This document shows positions 52,720-62,738 of a stretch of DNA of 64,000 bases, in pieces. The first letter of the stretch is position 1. Each line of letters opens with the position of its first letter. Below the pieces are notes generated by a model. The model did no database searches. It saw only the letters and a list, made by a program, of their open reading frames with translations, and was not told where the DNA came from. The position numbers and the translations under genes were made by a program. The DNA comes from Valencia hispanica (Eukaryota; Chordata; Actinopteri; Cyprinodontiformes; Valenciidae). The DNA lies in the NCBI GenBank assembly GCA_963556495.2, contig OY747703.1, positions 32,287,296 to 32,351,295 on the forward strand, read 5' to 3'.

Positions 52720-52986
52720 CAGCTAATGCAGGAGGAATCTGAGAAAGTACACGAGAAAATTCACAGAACCTTGGTGCTCAAAAAGGGAGCCCTATGCTGC
52801 TTTATTTATGAAGCATGCAAATCACATGGGACAGAGGCAAGTAATGACAAAATACATGGCTTATTTAAAGAAATCTTCATGACTTCAGCGCCAACCAGAC
52901 ACATTGTAGATATGTTCCTCAAATATTTAAATGAGACCACCTGCTTTACACCTCATTGCTGCATTTTCTGTGCTGCAACCCCCTAA
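52720..52986. promoter_or_regulatory. Candidate conserved noncoding element or small exon
   Basis: An 86-codon open frame (52726-52986) of balanced composition covers the block. The peptide (MQEESEKVHEKIHRTLVLKK...) matches no family known to me. The same DNA has GCATGCAAATCACATGGGAC near 52815, containing a POU octamer ATGCAAAT, and other enhancer-like words. Either reading is possible. The frame lacks obvious splice signals, so I favour noncoding. Confidence 0.25.
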
Positions 52987-53018
52987 TGTTTCTCTTTTCG
53001 TCATACTTCTTTATTTAA

Positions 53019-53752
53019 GGGTGTATTCAGACCTGCACTGTTTGGTCCACTTTAAACGGACCAGGGTTCATTTCGAACGCTGGTCCGGACCTTTCATGCA
53101 GGTGTGAATACACACAAACGAATCCTGGTGCGGATCAGAGAACCGGACCGAGACCGACTTTTTTAGGTGATCTCGGTCCGCTTCCAAACGGACTCTGCTG
53201 CGGTTCGCTTCAGGTGTGAATACAAACCACTGTTGATCCGAACCAACTCCAGGAAACATGTGCCTTTTTGACTAAACAAGCCACCGTAGAAAGATAAGTT
53301 CAGACCTGGTCCTTCGTCTTTTGTTTTGCCACGGTGCTGCGAGTATGTTATGGGTCAGGGCACGCAGAGCACATCGTCTCCTTCGGGTTACTCCACGCAT
53401 TCCCCGACGCCTTTCCAAAACACGAAACAGAGCGTCGCGTAACCTGCGTTGAATGAGCTGCTCTTGACACTCAATGTGATTTTGCAGCTCCAATAACAGC
53501 AGAAATATGCAGAGCAGCATGTAGGGCTTTCGTGTTTTCCTCCATTTCCGGGTCTGCGCTCTGTGTGCCGCCGTAGTCATTGCTGTCCAATGGCCGCACC
53601 GATCATCACACGCGTGGATGTGTTTACAAAATATAGTTCACTTGCAAAAAGTACAGTGTGAATGCGAACCGAACCCAAACAAAAAAAATTAAGTCCGCTT
53701 TTGGTCCGGACCAAACAAGCAGACCAAAGGGCTTTTCTGGTCTGAATACACC
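53019..53752. mobile_element. 734 bp MITE with GGGTGTATTCAGACC ends
   Basis: Terminal inverted repeats GGGTGTATTCAGACC (53019) and GGTCTGAATACACC (ending 53752), with complementary A/T flanks TTTATTTA and TAAATAAA. Subterminal GGTCCGGACC palindromes occur near both ends (53083 and 53704). The interior is CpG-rich. An antisense 102-codon frame (53580-53272) opens with MTTAAHRAQTRKWRKTRKPY, has a hydrophobic run MLLCIFLLLLEL and an Arg-rich C-terminus with RRRLRDALFRVLERRR-like content. It may be a relic of a transposon protein or chance in CpG-rich DNA. A Harbinger-type origin is suspected because I recall this end from fish, but the target duplication cannot be read clearly. Confidence 0.85.
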
Positions 53753-54387
53753 TAAATAAAACATTTTGGAGACAGGTGAAAGCTGTTTTTACCATGACAT
53801 GGATCAAATGGAGTTTAGACTGCAATATGTTTTTGTTCCATTCCTCATCCTCATTTCACACCAAGAGCATTTCAGAAGGGGGTCTTGTCACCTTTTCCAT
53901 TCCTGGGCCACTGGAGCCTATCTGAACTGTCGTTGGGCAAAAGGCAAGGAAAGGCTAGCCACTTTAATTTATGTAAGACCATACATATAGTAATTCAAAG
54001 TTTCTTATAGAAGAAAGGAGAGAACAGTTAAAAAATAAACTGACAAGAATAAAAAGGAGATAAGAACACACACACACACGCACCTAAAGGCTATTTAGAG
54101 AGACCAATTAACCGTTGTAAGGTTTAAAGGGAAGTTGTACCGAAGGGAACTTCCGCAAGCAGGGGAAGGACGTTCAGTGAAACATTAATTTATTACAAAT
54201 ACATCAAAGAAAGATGAATACAACAAAAATATTAATTTAAGTGTGGTGTCATGGCCTGGATTACCCAAAACAGACCTCACCTTTGTCTCTGATTGTGAAG
54301 TCTGAATCGCTTATTGACCAAACATGATTGTTTTCAACTTTACTGTCACCAGCATGAGAAAACTGAGAACACAGAGATCTAGGATTC
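53753..54387. other. Unique sequence, nothing recognised
   Basis: Short CA run at 54068-54080. No gene seen. Confidence 0.4.
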
Positions 54388-54404
54388 AAATCTTTTTCCA
54401 GGGC

Positions 54405-54596
54405 CGGGGCATTGCGTGGCGCAGTGGTTAGAGCGGGCATCCCATATGCAGAGCCTTCAGTCCACAGCACGGCTGTCCCCAGTTCAAGTCCCATCCCAGG
54501 CGACCTTTGCCACATGTCTTGCCCCACCTTTCTCCCCCTTCAAAAACTCTGTCCACTGTCAATAAAGGCCACTCAGGCCCAAAAAACCTTTAAAAA
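54405..54596 (+). mobile_element. Young tRNA-derived SINE with 17 bp perfect target duplication
   Basis: The 192 bp body has a clear pol III A-box TGGCGCAGTGG (54416) and B-box-like GTTCAAGTCCC (54482). It then has CACATGTCTTGCCCCACC and a tail TCAATAAAGGCC followed by A-rich sequence. It is flanked by identical 17 bp repeats at 54388-54404 and 54597-54613 (AAATCTTTTTCCAGGGC). A long, unmutated duplication points to a recent insertion by LINE machinery. A truncated relative lies at 27541. The promoter boxes look competent, but no tRNA fold is claimed. Confidence 0.9.
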
Positions 54597-54613
54597 AAAT
54601 CTTTTTCCAGGGC

Positions 54614-56611
54614 TGACAAATTAAATTTAAAATATTTTTTTATTTAATTTTAACATTTTGTGTGTTTGTGGGTTGGATTACTTAAACAACAGTACCAGAA
54701 CTAGTGTTGGTTTATCACCCAATCTGTTAGATTTTTGACCTTATATCTCTGGTAATCATGATCCAAACACAAGTGTTTCTTTATATATATATATATATAT
54801 ACAACAATATTCTTTTATACTTCAGTATTTCCAGCTATGACTTATCTTGCAATTCATTTAAAGTGCTTTATTGGCAGACTTGCACCATATGTGAATGTTA
54901 AACAAAGACAGCATGTCAGTTCAGGATGGTTCTAAAAATGTGTCATGTCCAGTCTGGTGACAAAATCAGAGAATATAATGGAGTCAAAATATAGAAACCC
55001 TCTATATACTTGGACAACCCTCAAAATAAATATAAAATTTAATTACATAGGGTAAAGTGTATACAGCAGGTATAAATATTTACAGGTGGTGTAAACTGAA
55101 AAACTAGGGGTGTAAAATGTTCAGTTTGATTATTTGATTACAAAATAAAAATCATTAAATTGCACCTTTCTGAGTTAATCTTAGAGGTACAGGTTCTCAT
55201 AGATCAACCACAGGTTGATGAAAGGTGGCTTTATGTAAAACCTCACTGGGACAAACAGCCTTAGAGTACAAGGGATTAACACGTGTGATTAAAACTGAAC
55301 TCCAACTGGAATACGTTTAGATTCAAACTGAAGCTTTTTCCTAAGAAACACCAGCAATGTAGTCATGCGTGATCAATACCATTCCTCATTTTCCGTAATC
55401 TGATCATTTTGTCGTATCATCATTCTGTTTTGTATCGCTGTGCATATTAAACCTTGTCAAACATTCTTCATATTTATGTATGGAAAATTAGCTTGGTGCA
55501 CAAATGTTAAAGTTTAGAGTTAATACTTAACACTTTGGCACAAATAACCTAATAAAGCAAAGGAAAGAAAAGTTACCCTCATACAAAGGAACATCTACAA
55601 AGTCTGATAGACAGTCTTCATTAAAAGTCACATTAAATCTGTTTAGGGGCTCACACCATTCTTAGCAAGCTTTGGTTTCTGGGATAATTTGGTGTTCAGT
55701 ATTATAAATTAAATACTTTGAATTAGCTAGATTGATGCCTGGTTCTTATTTTATCAAACAGCACAGATTTTGGTCATAAGCACTGAACGATGGGTCAAGA
55801 AGGTATTCTTTTGAATTTTAACTGTTTTTTATTGTTTTGAAATGAAAGTTCCTTGTTTAGTTTTTTATTTCACAACCCTAGTAGATAAAAAACACTAAAC
55901 TGAAGATTGTTTTTGTAGTACAGAGTATTTTAAGCCATACGCGGTATGTTCACACTATTGAATTTGTCTCTCACTTTCCACCATCCTCCCCCTTAAAGAA
56001 CCTGAAACACGCATGAGTAAAGTGATCAGTGTCATAAATCAGCAGGTTGAGAAGGCAGGAAACCAACGGACAGCTCAGACACGTGGACCAGGCACAGCCA
56101 AGACTTGCTGGTCTCATGCCACGGTTCCTTCCTTGCTCTGTCTGCGTTCGTGCATCTGTCAGAGTGTATCGGCCCATATTTATGACTACTTCTGAAAGTT
56201 ACTGGGTGCTTTCCCATGGGCGAGTGCATTTCTAGATCGTCCCCTCGTCTCTCTGTGGTTCGGCTTTCTACAAGGCCTCCGAGTTATGAATGTGTAGACC
56301 TCCCTTCCTCTCTGGCCCCTTTAATAATTTCTCACTCTGCCACTCAGGCTTTGTCCAGGCAGAGCATTAAGTCTTTTTTTGTGCTTGCTTTTCTCTTCTA
56401 TAACAGCAGCAAACCTGCACTTAACCAGAGGTTTCCTAATGAGCCTGACCCTGTTATGACCACCTGTTCTGGACCAATTTGGAATGTGCTGTAGGCAAAC
56501 ACTGTGTTGTTTAACATGATTAACACATTTGGTCAGGGGCATGGAGAGCTCGACAGGAGGCTGAGGGTTTTAACAGTGTTTTTGATGGTAAGACTGACTA
56601 TTTAACTGCAT
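54614..56611. other. Mostly AT-rich unique sequence
   Basis: Short (TA)n at 54783-54801. 56000-56250 is mid-GC with several overlapping short frames but no recognised domain. No RNA gene seen. Confidence 0.4.
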
Positions 56612-56631
56612 GGGGGGGGGGGGGGGGGGGG
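56612..56631 (+). repeat. G20 homopolymer
   Basis: Twenty consecutive G. Could fold into a G-quadruplex, and is also a likely place for sequencing length error. Confidence 0.9.
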
Positions 56632-56676
56632 TCTCTGAGAGGAAACAGCCGCTGAATAAAATGCTCATCAGACTTG

Positions 56677-58361
56677 CAAGTATTGGCACCCTGAGTACAG
56701 ATGAGCAAAAAACCCATGAAGTACAATTGTGCTTTATTGCATTAGGATAATCCATAACAGAAAAAAATCCCGTCTTTAGTCTGATTACTTTTGTTTCATA
56801 GGGAAGACCATTAAGAAATGAAACAGTTTGTGTTCATTTGTCATTTTAACAAAGAACGTTCAGTTTTAGTTTACTGACAGAGACCACCAGCTCTTCCTCC
56901 AAAATATCCAGCTATATCAAACTGTAATGCGTTAAATGAGGTTCCCAGGACCTTTGGAAAAGAAACCGGCCCACAGCAGCACACATCCTTTATCTTATTT
57001 AACAGCGGGCATAAGGGGATTTTGCACATGTTCAACCTTTGCGTCGGGCCACATCCACATGGAGGGTTGTGTTCCAGAAAATCTCAATCCAAGTTACATC
57101 TGTCCATGATGAACAGGCCCTTCATGTTTCTAGGTATGTTCCTGATCCACATGCATACAGGATGCTGAATCAAAGATAAAAGGGTTTTATTTGCAATGAA
57201 TTAATAAATAAATAGTCACGATAAAATAAGACTTAATCTTTGGGTTCTGCTGCATTTGGAGGAGAGTGAAATGGTTAGATTTGGGTTAGAAAAATTGAGA
57301 TACTTTGAGAAGAAGGGAGGAACGGAAAGGGACTTATGGTCTTGGAGTGGAGAATGATATTCAGTGAGCTCTTGAGTAGCAGAGAATTTCCACTGGAGGT
57401 GGAAGAGCAGATGTGTGAGATCGAAGAGGTTGTTGTCAAAGGGAGGATGGAGACCAGGCAGGTAGAAGGTGCAACAATGACAACTATGGGGAAATGAACA
57501 TCCGAGGAAGCTCTGACAGCAGAGGTTTGATGGGGTGATTCGGAGGTTGGTGTGAAAGCCAACGATGACCCTTGAACCTCAGAAGCAAAGAGTTCCAGGA
57601 GTAAGACTGGTCATCAGGCGAAGACTGGTTGTCACACAGCTCCTCAAATCCTCTGCAGTTAATCAGTAGATTGCAAACAGGTTCAAAGCCAACAGCAGGG
57701 ACAGCCACACCCTCCAGAAAAGTTCCTCTTTGGAGAAAGATTCCATACATGCACACAAAAACATGTGCACATGCCAGGATCCTGGCAAACAAAAGGTTGA
57801 CATATAGTGTCAAATGGTTGTTATGGAGACTTGGTTGCCAGTTTTGCTGCAGCTCTTCTACATATTTTACAGGATATCTTGATGAAGTTTGGTTGTCATC
57901 TAGCTGTGTTTGTCACAGTTCCAGTTGTTTATATTTTTTTTTATTTTTTATTATTGCTCAAACTGCTGATTTGGCCTAGTTTAGGTGACCACCTATCGTC
58001 TCACAGCAGTTCTCTCAACCTTTGTGTTTCCATTTTGAAAGGAAATTGGCCTTTGAGTAATGTCATGTCATAAACTACTGAAACAGGAAGTAATTTATTT
58101 TTAATTTAAAGTTTCTTGGCACTCTGATCAAAATGTATAAAATAAAGTATTAGTTGCAAAAAAGCTTCAGCTACATTTATTATAGGTGTGATTTTGTTTG
58201 ACGTTTTATGTGAAATTTTTCTTGTTGGATAAAGGTACTCAGACTAAAGGTTGGATGTTTCTAAAAAAAAAAAAATCGGTTCAGATTTATGAAGCTGCTT
58301 TTCGAAAGCTGAATTTGCTTTAAGGTTTCTGGCACCTTTTTCTCAGGGCTGCCAATAATTG
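56677..58361 (-). mobile_element. Tc1-type element (TTGGCACC-ended family) with both ends, 1.69 kb
   Basis: The left end CAAGTATTGGCACCCTGAG and right end CTCAGGGCTGCCAATAATTG are inverted copies with two differences. The left half holds antisense transposase-like sequence (56880-57130) that aligns with the element at 50816. The right 58080-58361 is AT-rich end sequence. The middle (about 57200-57830) is unlike Tc1, with purine-rich patches, and may be a further insertion or a replaced segment. No functional transposase remains. Confidence 0.72.
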
Positions 58362-58565
58362 TGGAGAGAACTGAGGTTTTTTTTATTGGGAGGACAGTAA
58401 GGAGCACTGCAGACGCAGTTATACAGATATTACAGGTTAATCAGTTAAATTATATCCAAAGAACCCCTGCTTTTCTTTCTTCCATCTCATTCTTACCCCT
58501 CCCCCTTCTTTTGCTCCTATTTTTTCTTTCTCACCGCTTCATTTGCAACACTTGCCAGTGAACTG
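58362..58565. other. Pyrimidine-rich spacer
   Basis: Nothing recognised. Confidence 0.4.
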
Positions 58566-58900
58566 AAAGATAATTCCCATTTTTCTTCCCTCAGCCACTG
58601 AATCAAATCTAATTTCTCTCAGGTCCACTCCTCCTAATTCAGTGTTAACAGTTTCGTCTCATCTCCACATATCTTGTGTCTCTCTCCAGCTCTTTGACTC
58701 AGAATGAAATTCAAGAGTAATTTTAAAATCTCCTCCTGAATCAAATCTAATTTTTCTCACTATCGCTCACTCTAATGTGTATTTAAAAAGATTTAATGCC
58801 GGCATTTCATCTCTGGTGATCCCTTCATCTCCATCTCTCACTCATCTGTGAATCCCTGTGAATGGTGAGAGCAAGAGCAACGGCAGAATCCTCAGGATAA
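58566..58900. promoter_or_regulatory. Candidate conserved block with an internal direct repeat
   Basis: TGAATCAAATCTAATTT occurs twice, at 58599-58615 and 58737-58753, 138 bp apart and in the same orientation. The block is free of transposon sequence and dense in AATTC/TTTAAT words. Function is unproven. Confidence 0.27.
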
Positions 58901-60859
58901 TGTGTCAGAAGAAAGTCTTCAGGAAGATACTTTTTTTAAACACAGTATGGATATATACCAATCTGGTTATTCTCATATTATCATTTTGCAGGTTAGATTC
59001 CAGCTAAACTCTTCTAACACCAATTTCTGTAAGCAAATTGCATTTGTCTACACTTGTCTTTTCCATCAGACGATCTCATTTTGTCTTTGACACACTTCAT
59101 CTGTCACGTTCCTTCCCTTTTCTCCAAGGCTGCAAGATGTCTGGTCAGAGAATCTTCCCTTATATCAAAAGGTTTCAAGGTTTCTGAGTGGAAACAGGCA
59201 AAAGAAGAAGGTCAACTTGAATCCAGTGGAGAGATGGATAAGGGCAGGGCTGCAGAGAACTGTGATTAATTCCAGAGGCAGAGAGGAAGCAGCAGTGAAA
59301 GGGCACTGTGAGCAGGAACAGATTTTTTTCCCATCAGAAATGTTTATTTATAATCCTTCACTGTGTGAGTTACCTCAGTTCTTTTGTTTTTTGTTAGAGC
59401 TTCCAAGAATTGTTGCTCCAGTGACTTTGAAAACTAAAATCTATTAGTTCTTCCTCCAAACTAAATAAATGAACTCAAATTGAAGGTATTAGTGTGAGAT
59501 AATGCTACTGCAATAAAAGATATTATCTGGGGGGCTTTTTACACATCTCTACAAGAAATGCCAGGGTACTGTAATTTTGCTCTTCCCTGTCTTAAAAAAC
59601 AAAAATATATTTATCTCACCAACAACATAAATTAACATATTTCTTACAAAGGATATCTACAAAATGTGTATTTAACTCAGGAAATAGTTAGAACACCCTA
59701 ATGTCCCCACTCATCACTTTCAGCTGTAAAAAGCTTTAGTGTTCGTACCCTCTGATACGCAGCAGAATGTAGGCTATTGCAGATTCCATGATATTGGTTT
59801 GGTCAAGTCCTGCTGAAGCAAAATAACCATGACATCTCCATGTATAGCAGTTCTTTATGTATGAGGTCCTTTTCTGAAATACCGTACATGGTTTGAGTCA
59901 AAATGTCCTCTGTTCTGGTGTCGTAATAGTTCAGTTTAAGACAAATATGTCTGGACTTTGTCTACCTTCTGGCAATCTTAAATCTGATCTTCATGTTTTT
60001 CATAGATGGCAAAGTTTCCATTGAGTGGAACGGTTACATGTTTTTGAGATCTCTTCAATTCTGAAAGCCTTTGACAGTTCTTTCTATCATGATCTTAACA
60101 CTCACCTCAACAGGCAGGAGCACCAAACTACACATTTGAGGTTTAGTGTGAGAGTGTCCTAATATATTCAGCACATTTTACAGAACCTTTTTTAAAACTT
60201 ATAGATTGTATTACTTACTTTTTACTTTTTTCTGATTTGTTCAAATCAGAATACAGTATGTTGATAAAACCCATGGACTTTCATCCTAGTTTCTTTCACA
60301 GCTGGACATATAAGAAAATAGAAAACACTACAAATGAAAGAAAATGTGTAAAATTAAAAGGCACATTTTAGAGCGTTTTAATTTTTTTAAATGTAATTCG
60401 TAATAAAATACACACACAAAACATTCTTACCCTTTCATCTATTTTTTTTAGGAGCTGCAACAATCATAAAGCACAAAAGCCATAACAAGATTCCTCAAAA
60501 CACCTTAGCAAATTGCAAAGCAACCTGAAGACAAAACATGAGAAAACATACTCAATGAAGCAAAGTGAAACCATTGGAATCATAAACCAGTGACTTTTCT
60601 AATGACTCAACATTTCAGAAAAGGCTACGATCCAGAATATATTATAACTGAAGAAAGGAAAGCACAAAGCAATGAAAATGAAGACTCAGCATTTTACAAA
60701 AACCATCGAAGCACCGGGACATTTTAAAAGGTACTCAAATCAGAAAATGTAGAAATTAAAGCACTTAATTCAGACCATTTGCAGAGACAAGGAAGCCAGC
60801 AGTAATGTTCACACATAACTGAGGACAGATAAATCTGATTGGTTCTCAGAATATAGAAG
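58901..60859. other. AT-rich sequence; possible old repeat at 59690-60190
   Basis: 59690-60190 reads, in reverse, like a decayed Tc1-style element (for example GGTTATTTTGCTTCAGCAGG near 59800-59830), but I could not anchor it to ends or to another copy here. No gene seen. Confidence 0.35.
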
Positions 60860-60978
60860 GAAACTGGAGAACACCCAGACCACAGGGAGAACATGCAAAC
60901 TCCCCACAGAGAGGCCATAATTGGGATTTGAACCAGAACCACTTTGCTGGGAAGCAACAGTGCAAACTACTAAACCCC
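60860..60978 (-). mobile_element. Antisense tRNA-headed SINE fragment
   Basis: In reverse it reads a B-box GGTTCAAATCCC (complement at about 60926-60937), then GGGGAGTTTGCATGTTCTCC (complement at about 60889-60908). This is the same order as in the SINE at 50303, which has GAGTTTGCATGGGTTCTCC. Only the 5' part is present. Confidence 0.77.
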
Positions 60979-61009
60979 TTTAGTTCTTAACAAGAACGAA
61001 TAAAATAGG

Positions 61010-61560
61010 AAGGCATGTATGACTCCCCTTTGAAGCCATGTCATTGCAGTTGCAATTTGCGTTCTTTCGTTAACATTAATTGATTCATTACTTCTCTTGT
61101 TCTGAGTTTCAGTTCCTTTGCCCTGCATTGCATATCGCCCTCCAAAAGCATTAAAATTCAATCGCTACAAGCACAATTTTCTCCCTCCAGGGGATTTCAT
61201 TAGGTGTCATGCAACAACAGTGGAAGGTACTCCAATCAATGGCCTTGTTCCTCTAACATTGGCCCGAGTCTTGTAATTTGCATGATATTGGACACGTTAG
61301 CAGAGAGTCTCCCACAGTTTCTCTCATTCACGGCCGCAAATGCAATTCCATATCATCATCATAGACCTGATGCACTTCATAATAGAAAAAAGTAATATAT
61401 TCAAAGGTGTGATATGAATACACAGGAAGAGAAATTATGCATAAAGTGGAATTTTCAACACACAGATGAGAAGTTTTCACAGAAAATTAATTTAGCTTTG
61501 TGCCGTTACAACATGCCTTGGTTCCTCTCTGCTCTTGAAAGTGACAGACGATGAATAGAA
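61010..61560. promoter_or_regulatory. Candidate conserved noncoding element with octamer motif
   Basis: Repeat-free block with TTAACATTAATTGATTCATT near 61070, TTGTAATTTGCATGATATTG near 61271 (contains the POU octamer ATTTGCAT), AAATGCAATTCC near 61338 and TTATGCATAAAG near 61436. No coding frame beyond chance. The motif mix suits a neural or developmental enhancer, but this is inference. Confidence 0.3.
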
Positions 61561-62109
61561 AATGGTTTATTAATGTTTGTTCAGAAAATAACTAGCAGGT
61601 TTTGAATGCTTCTGCTTTCAGTAACAGTAAATATAGCTGACAGTTTTTACCTTGTAAAAATAGTCTGCAGTTACAACAAAATTAATTTTATATTCTGCAA
61701 TACCACAAGTTCAGGGATTTATCGCTAGTTTCCTGTAGATGTGAGGTGACTAAAAACATAGCAGCATATTAATGTCTTCATACAAATAGTTCAGAAGCCT
61801 GTTACATCCTAATAGTCCACTTAAAGTTTCTGAAATGCCATGCAAAAACCCTAAGGGGTTAAATCTGAAAAGAGATCGAATGAAACTTTTGGAAAACCAT
61901 GAAAATTGTGGCTTCATATTCAACATGCATGCAAAAAAAAAATCAACATAGCCTGTTAATAAATGATGCAACAAGTGTGTGTTTAGAGAAAGGAGTGGGA
62001 ATAATGTTGGTCATGAGACAGGATGCACCACATGCAAAACCAGAGCAGCAAACACAGCCACAAAAATTCTCCTTTGTATGTATTTCTATATATATATTTG
62101 TTTGTTAAG

Positions 62110-62111
<2 letters not shown>
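61561..62111. other. AT-rich sequence, nothing recognised
   Basis: No feature seen. Confidence 0.4.

Positions 62112-62161
<50 letters not shown>
62112..62161. repeat. (TA)n microsatellite
   Basis: About 50 bp of AT dinucleotides after a short ATATATAC lead. Confidence 0.95.
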
Positions 62162-62163
<2 letters not shown>

Positions 62164-62279
62164 ATCTGTCGTTCTGTCCTCAATTTCTTTTTTTTAATGA
62201 AGACATTCTGTGTTTTTGTGCCGCTTTAATTAAATAGTCAACAGTCTCTGGCTTTTTCAGTGTCACGCAGCCTTCTTGG

Positions 62280-62600
62280 TCCATCTAATTTATATACCTT
62301 TTTTCCGACATGAAACTAGTCTTCATCATGCAGCCCACGTATTATTATTATTGTTATTATTATTGTTATTGTCTTGTTACAGGGTCCAGTTCTACTTTGA
62401 CTTTATTTTTTTTAAACATGCTCTCATATTTTCTCAAGCACCTTCTAATGGTCCTGCTACAGCAAAGCATCCCCACACCATGACACTTCCACCTCCATGC
62501 TCACATTTGATATGAGATTAATTTCCAAGTATACTATAATTGGTCTATGGCAAACATGTCTTGTCTGTGGTGTAGTTTTAACAATTTAAAGTGGGAGCAA
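62280..62600 (-). mobile_element. Scrap of antisense Tc1-type element
   Basis: AGCATCCCCACACCATGACA near 62466 and CTTCCACCTCCATGCTCACA are complements of the transposase phrase that in sense reads GTGTGGGGATGCTTTGCTG. A short ATT/GTT-rich run at 62340-62370 interrupts. Limits are approximate. Confidence 0.5.
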
Positions 62601-62614
62601 ATGTGTCCTAAAAT

Positions 62615-62738
62615 CTACCATCCATCTGTCCATTTTCTATGCCTGCTTATCTTTGCAGGGTTGGTGCCTATCGCCAGCAGACATGGGGTGTGAGAAGAGG
62701 CAGGGTACACTCCCTGGACAGGTCTGCAGTCCATCAGA
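62615..62738 (-). mobile_element. Antisense LINE tail with 9 bp target duplication
   Basis: In reverse: GATGGACTGCAGACCTGTCC, a GTACCCTGCC segment, and an end at GGACAGATGGATGGTAG. It is flanked by TCCTAAAAT at 62606-62614 and 62739-62747. It is the same family as the insertion at 2891 and nearly the same length (both 124 bp), so truncation occurred at a similar point. Confidence 0.87.

Noticed and set aside
54405..54596. tRNA gene
   Set aside because: A- and B-box-like sequences are present, but they sit in a SINE body with an AATAAAGG tail and target duplications. No convincing cloverleaf. The same holds for 27541 and 50303.
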